Below are positions 45,216-54,468 of a stretch of DNA of 64,000 nt, piece after piece. Below the pieces are notes generated by a model that saw only the letters and a program-made list of their open reading frames with translations, did no database searches and was not told the DNA's origin. The position numbers and the translations under genes are program-made. Position 1 is the first letter of the stretch; each line of letters opens with the position of its first letter. The DNA is from Streptomyces sp. NRRL S-646 (lineage in GTDB: Bacteria > Actinomycetota > Actinomycetes > Streptomycetales > Streptomycetaceae), in contig NZ_JODC01000007.1 of the NCBI RefSeq assembly GCF_000720765.1, forward strand, positions 248,001-312,000, written 5' to 3'.

Positions 45216-45261
45216 CTCGTGCTCCGGGCGCCGGCCCGGCCTCCGGCGCCCGGAGCACGAG
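45216..45261. terminator. 19-bp perfect hairpin
   Basis: CTCGTGCTCCGGGCGCCGG (45216-45234) pairs completely with 45243-45261 around loop CCCGGCCT, 16 bases after the dehydrogenase stop. It is the strongest hairpin I found and probably ends the PhyH operon. Confidence 0.85.
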
Positions 45262-45359
45262 TGTGCGAATCGCCACGTTGTCCTTGTCGGTCACGACCAC
45301 GAGATCTCCCCGTACGACCATGAGATCCACGCACGTCGGACCGAACGAGGAGCAACGAC

Positions 45360-46721
45360 ATGAGTACCGGCGAGATATCCCGGCCGCACGCCGACAACCG
45401 TCAACCCGCCCTGTCCGGCGGGCAGTTACGCAGCGAACGGCGTGTGGTCGTCATCGGCGCCGGGCCGGGCGGCCTCACGGTCGCCCGTGAACTGGAGCGT
45501 GCCGGGCACCGGGTGACCGTTCTGGAGGAGCAGGAGACGGTCGCCGGGAAATGCCAGAGCGTGCACGTCGACGGCCGGGCCCACGACCTGGGCGGCCACA
45601 TCTGCACCAACCGGTACGAGCGGACGGCAGAATTGCTGACGGAACTGGACATGGAGACGGAGCGCACCACCCGCTACCGCGTCCTCGACGCCGAGGGGCG
45701 CACCGCGACCCGCCAGGCCATGTCGTTCCTCCGCGACGGCGCCTTCCAGCGCTACCGGGCGCTGCGCGAGCGGGACTTCCCGCGCATCGCCGAACCCGGG
45801 CTCGCCCACTCGGCGCGGGCCCTGGCCGCCCCGGTCACCCGCTGGCTCGCCGAGCACGGCCTCGAGTCCATGGCCGAGTCGTTCGGCACCGGATACACCG
45901 CGGCCGGGTACGGCTACCTCGACGAACAGGTGCCCGCGCTGTACTTCGTCAAGTACGCCGAGATGACCGGACTGCTGTCCGACACTCCCCAACTCCTCGG
46001 CCACGCAGGCGCGTTCACCGTCACGGGCGGATTCGCCACCCTGTGGCAGCGGGTCGCCGAGAAGCTGAAGGACGTACGGTGCGCGGTGCGCGTGGAGTCG
46101 GTCGAGCGGCACGAGGGCGGGGTGCGGGTGCGCACGGACTCCGGTCCGGTGGAGGCGGACGACCTGGTGCTCGCCGTCACCCTGGACCGCATCCTGCCGG
46201 TCCTGGACGCCACCGACGAGGAGCGCGACCTCGCCGGGCGGATCCGCAGCAACGCCTACCACACCACCCTCGCCACCGCGTCCGGCCTGCCCCAGAACGC
46301 CTTCTACTTCCTCGACCGCCACACCGCGACCCGCGAGGCGGCCGGCCACTGCGTCTCGTACCACCACCGCTACCCGGGCAGCGACGTGCGGACCTTCTAC
46401 TCCTACGGCCGCCCCGAGGACGTCTGCGCGCTGCTGGGGGACGACGTGGCGGGGCTCGGCGGGCGGCTGGAGGAGGTGCATCTGCACCGCCAGTGGGCGT
46501 TCATGCCGCACTTCGGCAGCGACGACCTCGCGGACGGCGCCCTGGACCGGCTCGACGCGCTTCAGGGCCGCGGCCACACCTATTACGTCGGAGGCCTGCC
46601 CGCCTTCGAACTCATCGAATGCACCATCGCCCACGCCCAGGACCTGGCCCGCCGCCATTTCCCGTCCGTCGGCGGCACACTGACCCTGCACGAACGGACA
46701 GAGAAGGAAACGACCTCATGA
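45360..46721 (+). CDS. FAD-dependent oxidoreductase (amine-oxidase fold)
   Basis: A 453-residue flavoprotein. The dinucleotide-binding motif VVVIGAGPGGLTVARELERA lies near the N-terminus, followed by GKCQSVHVDGRAHDLGGHI, the second FAD-contact block of protoporphyrinogen-oxidase/desaturase-like enzymes. The C-terminus has YYVGGLPAFELIECTIAHAQ closing over FAD. GAGGAG stands eight bases before the ATG. Its stop overlaps the start of the next Gfo/Idh/MocA gene by ATGA, so the pair works together. The substrate is unknown; a sugar-derived or natural-product intermediate is possible. Confidence 0.82.
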   Translation: MSTGEISRPHADNRQPALSGGQLRSERRVVVIGAGPGGLTVARELERAGHRVTVLEEQETVAGKCQSVHVDGRAHDLGGHICTNRYERTAELLTELDMETERTTRYRVLDAEGRTATRQAMSFLRDGAFQRYRALRERDFPRIAEPGLAHSARALAAPVTRWLAEHGLESMAESFGTGYTAAGYGYLDEQVPALYFVKYAEMTGLLSDTPQLLGHAGAFTVTGGFATLWQRVAEKLKDVRCAVRVESVERHEGGVRVRTDSGPVEADDLVLAVTLDRILPVLDATDEERDLAGRIRSNAYHTTLATASGLPQNAFYFLDRHTATREAAGHCVSYHHRYPGSDVRTFYSYGRPEDVCALLGDDVAGLGGRLEEVHLHRQWAFMPHFGSDDLADGALDRLDALQGRGHTYYVGGLPAFELIECTIAHAQDLARRHFPSVGGTLTLHERTEKETTS

Positions 46722-47734
46722 GCGAACCGGTCCGCGAACCGCTCCGCATCGGCGTCCTGGGCGCCGCCCGGATCACCGAACGCGCCCTGATCGACCCGGC
46801 CCGCACCACAGGCCACCGCCTGGTCGCGGTGGCCGCCCGCGACCGCTCCCGCGCCGAGGCCTTCGCCGCCGAGCACGGCGTGGAGCGGGTCGCGGACTCC
46901 TACGCCGCGCTGCTCGCCGACCCCGAGGTCGAGGTCGTCTACAACCCGCTCGCCAACGGCCTGCACGGCCCGTGGAACCTCGCCGCCCTCGCGGCCGGCA
47001 AGCACGTCCTGAGCGAGAAGCCGTCGGCGAGCAACGCCGAGGAGGCCGCCGAGGTGCGGGAGGCGGCGGCCAAGGCCGGCACCGTCTTCATGGAGGGCTT
47101 CCACTACCTCTTCCACCCGGTCACCCGGCGCCTGCACGAACTCCTCGCCGACGGTGAACTGGGCGAGCTGCAGCGGGTGGAGACCACGGTCGCCATCGAG
47201 GCTCCCGCAGACGCCGACCCGCGCTGGTCCCTGCCGCTGGCCGGCGGCGCCGTGATGGACCTGGGCTGCTACAGCCTGCACGCCGTGCGGATGCTGGCCC
47301 CCTGGGCGGGCGGCGCACCGAGGCTGGTCTCCGCGCGCGGCGGGGAGCGCGCGGGCGCGCCCGGGGTCGACGAGTGGCTGGACGCCGACCTGGCCTTCCC
47401 GAACGGCGCCACCGGCTCCGCGCGCTGCCACATGGCGTACGACAGGCTGGAGATGAGCTGCCGGATCATCGGCAGCCGCGGTGAGGCGCTGGCCCCGAAC
47501 TTCGTCCTGCCCCAGATGGACGACCGGATCGTGGTCCGCACCGCGGACGGCGAGCGGACGGAACGGCTCGGCACCCGGTCCTCGTACACGTACCAGCTGG
47601 AGGCGTTCGCGGCGCGGGTGCGGGAGGGCACGCCGCTGCCGCTGGACGCGGACGACGCGCTGGCGACGATGACCCTGATCGACGAGAGCTATCGGGCGGC
47701 GGGGTTCGAACCGCGGCCGCGGACCCGGGTGTAG
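46718..47734 (+). CDS. Gfo/Idh/MocA-family oxidoreductase
   Basis: A 338-residue member of a different branch (dihydrodiol-dehydrogenase/glucose-fructose-oxidoreductase like): GVLGAARITERALIDPAR, VVYNPLANGLHGPWNLAALA, HVLSEKPSASN and FMEGFHYLFHPVTRRL; the C-terminal GGAVMDLGCYSLHAVRML carries the Asp-Tyr pair. It starts within the stop of the FAD-oxidoreductase gene (ATGA). It probably reduces or oxidises a sugar-like product of that enzyme. Confidence 0.87.
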   Translation: MSEPVREPLRIGVLGAARITERALIDPARTTGHRLVAVAARDRSRAEAFAAEHGVERVADSYAALLADPEVEVVYNPLANGLHGPWNLAALAAGKHVLSEKPSASNAEEAAEVREAAAKAGTVFMEGFHYLFHPVTRRLHELLADGELGELQRVETTVAIEAPADADPRWSLPLAGGAVMDLGCYSLHAVRMLAPWAGGAPRLVSARGGERAGAPGVDEWLDADLAFPNGATGSARCHMAYDRLEMSCRIIGSRGEALAPNFVLPQMDDRIVVRTADGERTERLGTRSSYTYQLEAFAARVREGTPLPLDADDALATMTLIDESYRAAGFEPRPRTRV

Positions 47735-47776
47735 GCAAGCTTCTGACACGGCCATGGCTCTGCGATGATCGACGCC

Positions 47777-48220
47777 ATGGCCGTACGTATCGCACCCGCG
47801 CGCGTCCCCGACATCCAGCAGGTCCTCGCCGACCACCCCCGCTACTGGGGCGAGCGTGATCTGCGCGAGCTTCATCTCCTGGCCCTGCTGCAGGAGTTCG
47901 GCGAGACCTGTCTGGTCGCCCGCTCCGACGACGGCATTCTCGGCTATCTGATCGGCTTCGTCACGCCCGGCGGCACCGGATACGTGCATCTGATCGCGAC
48001 GCGGGACGACGCCCGCGGCAGCGGTCTGGGGCGGGAGCTGTACGCGGCGTTCACCGAGGCCGCGCGGCGGCAGGGGGCGGTCCGGCTGAAGGCCATCACG
48101 AGCCTCGGCAACAAGGGGTCGGTGGCCTTCCACCGCGGTCTCGGCTTCGAGGTCCGTGTGGAGGAGGACTACAACGGGCCCGGCGAGGACCGGGTCGTGT
48201 TCAGCAGGGTACTCGGCTGA
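47777..48220 (+). CDS. GNAT-family N-acetyltransferase
   Basis: A 147-residue GNAT protein. The acetyl-CoA motif A reads [20 protein letters not shown] and motif [16 protein letters not shown]; both ends are complete. I chose ATG 47777: no Shine-Dalgarno is seen, but a GATGAT -10-like element ends seven bases upstream, suggesting a leaderless message; ATG 47765 is possible. Target unknown. It overlaps the convergent inositol-dehydrogenase gene by 20 bases. Confidence 0.85.
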   Translation: MAVRIAPARVPDIQQVLADHPRYWGERDLRELHLLALLQEFGETCLVARSDDGILGYLIGFVTPGGTGYVHLIATRDDARGSGLGRELYAAFTEAARRQGAVRLKAITSLGNKGSVAFHRGLGFEVRVEEDYNGPGEDRVVFSRVLG

Positions 48221-49238
48221 CGTCGTACAGCGCGGGCCGCTGCACCAGCTCGACCTCCGCCCGGCCGCCCTCCTCCAGCGCGCGCACGCCCGCCTCGCAC
48301 ACCGCGGCCACCGCGTAGCCGTCCCACACGCTCGGGCCGATGACCTCGCCGCGACGGGTGGCGTCGACCCAGGCCTGGATCTCGCGGTCGTAGGCGTCGG
48401 CGAAGCGTTCGATGTAGTCCTGGGTGATGGTGCCGCCCCAGCGGCCGGCCATGTTGGTGACCATGGCGTGGCCGTCGCCGATGCGGGCGGTGCCGCGTTC
48501 GCAGACCACCTCGGCCTGGACCTGGTAGCCGAAGCCGCAGTTGACGAAGATCTCGACGTCGACGATCGCGCCGCCGTCGGTCTCGAAGACGACGAACTGC
48601 GGGTCCTGCACGCCGTCCGGTGCGTTCGCGGACGGCGTCGGGCGCAGGACGGTGACGGCGGTGATCTCCTGGCCGAGCAGCCAGCGTGTCACGTCCATCT
48701 CGTGCACGACGGAGTCGTTGATGAGCATCTCGCTGCGCCATCCGGGCGGGGAGGCGAGGTTGCGGTGCCGGTTGTGCAGCATCAGCGGGCGCCCCAACTG
48801 GCCTGTGTTCAGGAGGGACTTGAGCTTCATGTACTCGGTGTCGTAGCGCCGCATGAAGCCGACCTGGACCCGGCGGCGGCCCAGCTTCTGCTCGGCTTCC
48901 AGCACCCGTAGCGCGGAGGCCGCGTCCGGGGTGAGCGGCTTCTCGCAGAGCACGGGGAGATCGTGCTCGAACGCCGTCAGCAGGGCCGCCTCGTGGGCGG
49001 GCCCCGGGGAGGCGATCAGCACGGCGTCGACATCGGCCGCCGCCATGGCGGCGGCCGGGTCGGAGTAGGCGGTGCAGCCGTCGATACGGGCCGCGACGTC
49101 CTTGGCGCGTTCCGTATCGACGTCCACGACAGCGGTCACCCTGGCCCCGCTGATGACCTCTTGAATACGGCGGACATGGTCGGCGCCCATCTTGCCGGTG
49201 CCGACGACCGCGACCTGCAGTGTTCCTTGCCCAGCCAT
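48201..49238 (-). CDS. iolG: Inositol 2-dehydrogenase-like oxidoreductase
   Basis: A 345-residue Gfo/Idh/MocA enzyme: [54 protein letters not shown] and [16 protein letters not shown] with the catalytic Asp/His positions. It is the last gene of a minus-strand operon with a sugar isomerase and an ABC importer that all lead toward inositol breakdown, so it most likely carries out the first oxidation to scyllo-inosose. It follows the isomerase gene by 24 bases. Confidence 0.87.
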   Translation of the reverse strand: MAGQGTLQVAVVGTGKMGADHVRRIQEVISGARVTAVVDVDTERAKDVAARIDGCTAYSDPAAAMAAADVDAVLIASPGPAHEAALLTAFEHDLPVLCEKPLTPDAASALRVLEAEQKLGRRRVQVGFMRRYDTEYMKLKSLLNTGQLGRPLMLHNRHRNLASPPGWRSEMLINDSVVHEMDVTRWLLGQEITAVTVLRPTPSANAPDGVQDPQFVVFETDGGAIVDVEIFVNCGFGYQVQAEVVCERGTARIGDGHAMVTNMAGRWGGTITQDYIERFADAYDREIQAWVDATRRGEVIGPSVWDGYAVAAVCEAGVRALEEGGRAEVELVQRPALYDVSRVPC

Positions 49239-49262
49239 GGTCGTTCGTCCCCCTTCGGAGGG

Positions 49263-50165
49263 TCAGGCGCCGCAGGACCTCAGGAACTTGCGGGTGCGCA
49301 CCGCGATCGGCAGCGGCTTGTCCGGTTCGCACGGGTACATGTCCTGCTCGACGATGGCGAACAGCTCCACGCCGAGCTTCTGTGCTGCCTCCATCACCGG
49401 CCCCAACTCCGGGACACCGGCGGGCGGTTCGCACATCACCCCCTGCGCCACGGCAGGCCCGAACGGTGTGCCCTTGGCCTGGACGTCGGCGAGGACGGCC
49501 GGGTCGACCTGCTTGAGGTGCAGATAGCCGATGCGTTCGCCGTAGGTCTCGATCAGCTTGACGCTGTCGCCTCCGCAGTAGGCGTAGTGCCCGGTGTCCA
49601 GGCACAGGTTGACCAATTCGGAGTCGGTCGAGTCGAGGAAGCGCTCGACGTGGTCCTCGGTGTCGATGTGGGTGTCGGCGTGCGGGTGTACGACGATGTC
49701 GAGGCCGTACGCCTCCTTCACCTCGTGCCCGAGCCGCTCCATGCCCTTGGTGAGGTGGGCCCACTGCTCGCCGGTCAGCTCCGGCGGCTCCAGGATCTCG
49801 GCCGTCTTGTCGTCCCGCCAGAAGGACGGGATGACGACGAGATGCTTCGCGCCCATCGCCTGGGTGAGGGCGGCGACCTGGCTGACGTGCTCCCAGGTGG
49901 ACTCCCAGACGGAGGGGCCGCGGTGCAGGCCGGTGAAGACCGTGCCCGCCGAGACCTTCAGGTCACGCCTGTCGATCTCGTCGGTGAGGCGGGCCGGGTC
50001 GGTGGGCAGATAGCCGTACGGGCCCAGCTCGATCCACGCGTAGCCGGCCTCGGCGACCTCGTCGAGGAACCGTTCCCAGGGCACCTGCCGGGGGTCGTCG
50101 GGGAACCAGACGCCCCAGGAGTCGGGGGCCGAGCCGACGCGGATGCGGTCCAGAGCGCCTGCCAT
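49263..50165 (-). CDS. iolE: Inosose dehydratase-like sugar isomerase/epimerase
   Basis: A 300-residue TIM-barrel protein of the AP endonuclease-2/IolE family. VGSAPDSWGVWFPDD near the N-terminus is typical of IolE-type dehydratases, and metal ligands are in ELGPYGYLP, VVHPHADTHI, NLCLDTGHYAYCGGD, YLHLKQ and FAIVEQDMYP. IolE dehydrates scyllo-inosose to the diketone that IolD opens. It is encoded between iolG and the ABC genes, one base from the ATPase stop, in one operon. A related epimerase function is possible. Confidence 0.83.
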   Translation of the reverse strand: MAGALDRIRVGSAPDSWGVWFPDDPRQVPWERFLDEVAEAGYAWIELGPYGYLPTDPARLTDEIDRRDLKVSAGTVFTGLHRGPSVWESTWEHVSQVAALTQAMGAKHLVVIPSFWRDDKTAEILEPPELTGEQWAHLTKGMERLGHEVKEAYGLDIVVHPHADTHIDTEDHVERFLDSTDSELVNLCLDTGHYAYCGGDSVKLIETYGERIGYLHLKQVDPAVLADVQAKGTPFGPAVAQGVMCEPPAGVPELGPVMEAAQKLGVELFAIVEQDMYPCEPDKPLPIAVRTRKFLRSCGA

Positions 50166-50166
50166 G

Positions 50167-51081
50167 TCAGGAGGTTCCTTCCGGGCTTGCCGCCACGGGT
50201 GCGGTGAGGTCTTCCTGCTCCGGGAGCTTCTCGACGTCGACGCCGCTGACCTGGGACAGCTCGTGCTTGAGTGCGGCGAGTTCGGCGCCGCCCGCCATGT
50301 GGTTGGTCAGTTCTTCCAGGGTGATCTGGCTGCGTTCGGCGGACAGTTCCATGGTGCCCAGGCGCAGCACGCTGAAGTGGTCGCCGACCATGTAGGCGTG
50401 GTGGGGGTTGTGGGTGATGAAGATGACGCCCAGGCCGCGCTCGCGGGCGGCGGCGATGTACTTCAAGACGACACCGGACTGCTTGACGCCGAGGGCGGCG
50501 GTGGGCTCGTCGAGGATGAGGACGCGGGCGCCGAAGTAGACGGCGCGGGCGATCGCGACGCACTGGCGCTGGCCGCCGGAGAGGGTGCCGATGGGCTGTT
50601 CGAGGTTGTCGAGGACGATGCCCATCTCGCGCAGCTCGTGGTCGGCGGTCTTCTTCATCTTCTCGATGTCCAGGCGCCGGATGGGCCAGGGGCCCTTGGT
50701 CATCTCGGAGCCGAGGAAGAAGTTGCGCCACACCGGCATCAGCGGGACTGTCGCCAGGTCCTGGTAGACGGTGGCGATGCCGCGGTCCAGGGCGTCACGC
50801 GGGGTGGTGAAACGCACCGGGGTGTTGTCAACGAGGAACTCGCCCTCGGTGTGCTGGTGCAGCCCGGAGATGATTTTGATGAGGGTGGACTTGCCGGCGC
50901 CGTTGTCGCCCAGCACGCAGGTGACCTGGCCGGGATGCACCTTCAAGCTCACGCCGTGCAGGGCACGGATGTTGCCGTACGCCTTGCCCGCGTTGCGCAG
51001 TTCGACGATCGCGCCGTCCGTCTCCGCCGGAACGGTGTCCTGGAGGATGGCTCCGTGCGTTCCGCTGTTCTTGTCTGTCAT
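50167..51081 (-). CDS. ABC importer ATP-binding protein (inositol locus)
   Basis: A 304-residue ATPase of the sugar importer group: Walker [11 protein letters not shown]-loop [10 protein letters not shown], signature [13 protein letters not shown], Walker [16 protein letters not shown] and H-loop [11 protein letters not shown]-terminal tail of 40 residues is extra. GGAGGTGAATCCG precedes the ATG at 51081. It lies five bases below the permease gene, and the IolE-like gene follows after one base. It powers uptake of the cyclitol degraded by this locus. Confidence 0.92.
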   Translation of the reverse strand: MTDKNSGTHGAILQDTVPAETDGAIVELRNAGKAYGNIRALHGVSLKVHPGQVTCVLGDNGAGKSTLIKIISGLHQHTEGEFLVDNTPVRFTTPRDALDRGIATVYQDLATVPLMPVWRNFFLGSEMTKGPWPIRRLDIEKMKKTADHELREMGIVLDNLEQPIGTLSGGQRQCVAIARAVYFGARVLILDEPTAALGVKQSGVVLKYIAAARERGLGVIFITHNPHHAYMVGDHFSVLRLGTMELSAERSQITLEELTNHMAGGAELAALKHELSQVSGVDVEKLPEQEDLTAPVAASPEGTS

Positions 51082-51086
51082 CGGAT

Positions 51087-52163
51087 TCACCTCCGGGTCA
51101 TGGTGCGCTGGACCCACAGATTGATCAGGACGGCGCCGAGCAGCATGACGCCGAGGAAGGCCTTGAACCAGTCGGGGTTCCAGCCGGCGTAGACGATGCC
51201 CTGCTGCACCATGCCGAACATGAACGCGCCGAAGACCGGGCCGATCGCGCTGCCGTAGCCGCCGGTCAGCAGGCAGCCGCCGATCACCGCGCCGGAGATG
51301 TAGATCAGCTCGATGCCGACGCCCTCACCGGACTGCACCGTGTTGAAGGAGAACAGCTGGTGCATGCCCACGAACCAGGCACCGAAGCCGACCAGCATGA
51401 ACAGGGAGATCTTCGTGAACGCGACGGGCACACCCACCGCGCGGGCGGAGTCCTTGTTGCCGCCGACCGCGAAGGTCCAGTTGCCGTACTTGGTGCGCAG
51501 CAGCACCCAGGTGGCGATCGCCGCGAACAGCAGCCACCAGAACACGGTGATCTTCACCTGGACGCCGCCGATGTCGAAGCTGGAGGCGAAGACCTTCTTG
51601 GCCTGGTCGAAGCCGTCCATGTTGCTGATGTCGTCGGTGGCGACGTTGCCGGTGACCAGCTTGGTCACCGCGAGGTTGACGCCCTGCAGGATCAGGAAGG
51701 TGCCCAGGGTGACCAGGAAGCTGGGCAGTCCGGTCTTGACGACCATCCAGCCGTTGAAGAAGCCGATCGCCAGCGACACGACCAGGGCGGCGATCACACC
51801 GACCCACACGTTCATGGTGAGCTGGTAGCTGATCATGGCCGCGGTCAGCGCCGAGGTGATCACCCCGACACCGGCCGACAGGTCGAACTCCCCGCCGATC
51901 ATCAGCAGCGCGACCGGGATCGTCACGATCCCGAGCGTGGAGGACTGGTAGAGGATGTTCGCCATCGAACTGGCGTCGCGCACCGGCGGCGCCGAGATCA
52001 GGAAGAACACGTACACCGCTACGGCACCCAGGAACACACCCACCTCGGGGCGGGCCAACAGCCGTACGACAAGAGGCCGTTCAGCGGTGCGCCCGTCGGT
52101 CTCCTTGGGGCCGGGGGCCGGCGGTGAGGACACCGCCGGCTCGGCATGCTGGGTCATGCTCAT
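51087..52163 (-). CDS. ABC importer permease (inositol locus)
   Basis: A 358-residue RbsC-type permease with about ten helices: [40 protein letters not shown] and [20 protein letters not shown]. The ATG at 52163 overlaps the last base of the binding-protein stop codon (TGATG), so translation is coupled. It is the membrane channel of the inositol-type importer; the middle loop between residues 160-200 is longer than in RbsC. Confidence 0.92.
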   Translation of the reverse strand: MSMTQHAEPAVSSPPAPGPKETDGRTAERPLVVRLLARPEVGVFLGAVAVYVFFLISAPPVRDASSMANILYQSSTLGIVTIPVALLMIGGEFDLSAGVGVITSALTAAMISYQLTMNVWVGVIAALVVSLAIGFFNGWMVVKTGLPSFLVTLGTFLILQGVNLAVTKLVTGNVATDDISNMDGFDQAKKVFASSFDIGGVQVKITVFWWLLFAAIATWVLLRTKYGNWTFAVGGNKDSARAVGVPVAFTKISLFMLVGFGAWFVGMHQLFSFNTVQSGEGVGIELIYISGAVIGGCLLTGGYGSAIGPVFGAFMFGMVQQGIVYAGWNPDWFKAFLGVMLLGAVLINLWVQRTMTRR

Positions 52164-53182
52164 CACCGCGTTCCGTTGGCGGCAAACTTGGAGACCGCCT
52201 CGACATTGGACTTGTCGACGAAGGCCGGACCGGTCAGCACCGGCTGCTCACCGCCGCCCATGTAGTTGCCGTTGTTCTTGTACAGCCACAGCGAGTCGAT
52301 CGCCAGGTAGCCCTGGAGGTAGGGCTGCTGGTCCACCGCGAACTGGATCGTGCCCTTGCTGATGGCGGCCGTCAGGTCCTTGTTGAGGTCGAAGGTGGCG
52401 ATCTTCGCCTTGCTGCCGGCGTCCGAGACCGACTGCACCGCGGTCAGCGCGTACGGGGCGCCGAGGGTGGTGACGTAGTCGATGGAGGAGTCCTGCTTGA
52501 GCTTGGCGGTGATCGTCGACTTCACGGACGGCATGTCGGTGCCGTTGACGTAGAGGACGTCGGTCTTGCCGGAGAAGGTCTTCTTCACACCGTCGCAGCG
52601 CTGGGTCAGGCCGACGTTGCCCTGCTCCTGGATGACACAGACGGTGTGCTTGGCGCCGAGGTCGTTGAGCTTCTTGCCGAACGCCTCGCCGGCCACGGAC
52701 TCGTCCTGGCCGAAGAACTCCATCAGGCCGAGCTTCTTCCAGTCGCTGACACCGGAGTTGAGGCCCACCACGGGTATGTTGGCCGACTTCGCCTTGCCGA
52801 CGACGGTCTTGAGGGCGTCCGGCTTGGCCAGGGTGATGGCGATGCCGTCGACCTTCTGGTCGATCGCGTTCTGGACCAGGTTGGACTGGTTGCCCGCGTT
52901 CGGGTCGGCCGAGTAGATGAGCTTGATGTTGTCCTTGGCCGCGGCGGCCTCGGCGCCCTTGCGGACGATGTCCCAGAAGGTGTCGCCGGGCGACTGGTGC
53001 GTGACCAGCGCGACCGTCATCCGGGGCGTGGTGGCCTTGCCGGCCGATGCGTTGGCGCCACCCTCCTCGGACTTCTTGCCCCCGGAGCTGCTGGAGCAGC
53101 CGGCGAGGGTGAGGGCAGCCGCCGCGGCCACCGCGACAACGGGGGCGATTCTGCGGGAGCGGGGGTGAGAAGAGCGGTCCAT
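52163..53182 (-). CDS. ABC importer substrate-binding lipoprotein (inositol locus)
   Basis: A 339-residue lipoprotein. Signal peptide with lipobox LTLAGC (lipid-bearing Cys at 29), a Ser/Gly/Lys-rich linker, then a Peripla_BP_4 domain opening VALVTHQSPGDTFWDIVRKG. Sequence and position suggest it binds inositol or a related cyclitol at the outer face of the membrane. It is the first gene of the minus-strand operon with a TTGACA-N17-TTTGAT promoter (-35 at 53330-53335). Confidence 0.92.
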   Translation of the reverse strand: MDRSSHPRSRRIAPVVAVAAAAALTLAGCSSSSGGKKSEEGGANASAGKATTPRMTVALVTHQSPGDTFWDIVRKGAEAAAAKDNIKLIYSADPNAGNQSNLVQNAIDQKVDGIAITLAKPDALKTVVGKAKSANIPVVGLNSGVSDWKKLGLMEFFGQDESVAGEAFGKKLNDLGAKHTVCVIQEQGNVGLTQRCDGVKKTFSGKTDVLYVNGTDMPSVKSTITAKLKQDSSIDYVTTLGAPYALTAVQSVSDAGSKAKIATFDLNKDLTAAISKGTIQFAVDQQPYLQGYLAIDSLWLYKNNGNYMGGGEQPVLTGPAFVDKSNVEAVSKFAANGTR

Positions 53183-53328
53183 CTTTCCTGGCACCTCACT
53201 GTGCGTTGCGGGGGAAAGGGAGAGGGGGATCACGATGATCCAGCGGCCCGGGATCTTGGCATGCCCGGGTCGTCTGCCGCAAACGCGGCGGTCGGCCTGG
53301 GACGGGATCAAACTCCTGGCCGCGCCTG

Positions 53329-53394
53329 CTGTCAATACTTTGTTAAGACATCATTTCACGAGCTAGTCCGAATGTAAGTACAAACTATTGACAG
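53329..53394. promoter_or_regulatory. Symmetric divergent promoter of the inositol locus
   Basis: CTGTCAATACTTTGT (53329-53343) and its inverse ACAAACTATTGACAG (53380-53394) match at 14 of 15 positions, giving a TTGACA -35 element on each strand. Between and across them are two TGT-N4-ACA sites: TGTTAAGACA (53341-53350) and TGTAAGTACA (53373-53382). They are good candidates for the HutC-type GntR regulator at 59750. The rest of 53183-53476 has no gene. Confidence 0.72.
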
Positions 53395-53476
53395 CGTCGC
53401 CCTTCGAGGCCTACACCTGGGAGGCGGCAGGCCCTCTGGGACCCGCACCCCCAGACCAGCTCGAGGAGCGTCGCGC

Positions 53477-54454
53477 ATGGCCGAGTCAGACCAGTCCTTC
53501 GACTTGATCACTATGGGCCGTATCGGAGTCGATCTCTACCCTCTGCAGTCGGGGGTGCCCCTGGCGCAGGTCGAGACCTTCGGCAAGTTCCTCGGCGGTT
53601 CGGCCGCCAACGTGGCGGTCGCCGCCGCCCGGCTCGGCCGGAACACCGCGGTGATCACCCGCACCGGGGACGACCCCTTCGGCGCCTATCTGCACGAGGC
53701 GCTGAAGGAGTTCGGCGTCGACGACCGCTGGGTTGCGCCCGTCGCCGCGTACCCGACACCGGTGACCTTCTGCGAGATCTTCCCTCCGGATGACTTCCCT
53801 CTGTACTTCTACCGGCAGCCTAAGGCTCCTGACCTGGAGATACATTCCGAGGAGCTGGACTACTTCGCCATCAGGGCGAGCCGGGTCTTCTGGATCACCG
53901 GCACCGGCCTGAGCGAGGAGCCCAGCCGCTCCGCCACGCTCGCCGCCCTCAAGGCACGCGACAAGGCGGGTACGACGGTCTTCGACCTCGACTGGCGGCC
54001 CACGCTTTTGAATGACTCAGCCTGGCGCGACCCGGCAGAGGCCCGCCCGTACTACACGGAGGCGCTGCGGCACGTCACGGTCGCGGTCGGCAACCTCGAC
54101 GAGTGCGAGGTCGCCACCGGCGTCCGCGAGCCGCGGGCCTGCGCCGAGGCGCTGCTGGAGGCGGGCGTGGAGCTGGCGGTCGTCAAGCAGGGCCCCAAGG
54201 GCGTCCTCGCGGTGCACCGCGACGGCACCAGCGCCGAGGTACCGCCGGTGCCGGTCGAGGTGGCCAACGGTCTCGGCGCGGGCGACGCCTTCGGCGGCTC
54301 GCTCGTGCACGGTCTGCTGGCCGGCTGGGAGTTGGCCGAAATCATGCGGTACGCCAACGCGGCCGGCGCCCTCGTCGCCTCCCGTCTCGCCTGTTCCTCC
54401 GCGATGCCCACCGAGGCCGAGGTCGAGGACCTCCTCGCGCGAGCCACCCTCTGA
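53477..54454 (+). CDS. iolC: 5-dehydro-2-deoxygluconokinase
   Basis: A 325-residue PfkB/ribokinase-type kinase. The first PfkB signature is GGSAANVAVAAARLGR and the second, with catalytic Asp, GLGAGDAFGGSLVHGL (about residue 265). It phosphorylates 5-dehydro-2-deoxy-D-gluconate in inositol breakdown. The N-terminus MAESDQSFDLITMGRIGVDL has the MGRxxVDLYP start typical of IolC. GAGGAG lies nine bases before the ATG. First gene of the plus-strand iol operon. Confidence 0.95.
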   Translation: MAESDQSFDLITMGRIGVDLYPLQSGVPLAQVETFGKFLGGSAANVAVAAARLGRNTAVITRTGDDPFGAYLHEALKEFGVDDRWVAPVAAYPTPVTFCEIFPPDDFPLYFYRQPKAPDLEIHSEELDYFAIRASRVFWITGTGLSEEPSRSATLAALKARDKAGTTVFDLDWRPTLLNDSAWRDPAEARPYYTEALRHVTVAVGNLDECEVATGVREPRACAEALLEAGVELAVVKQGPKGVLAVHRDGTSAEVPPVPVEVANGLGAGDAFGGSLVHGLLAGWELAEIMRYANAAGALVASRLACSSAMPTEAEVEDLLARATL

Positions 54455-54468
54455 AACGGAGCTTCCCC

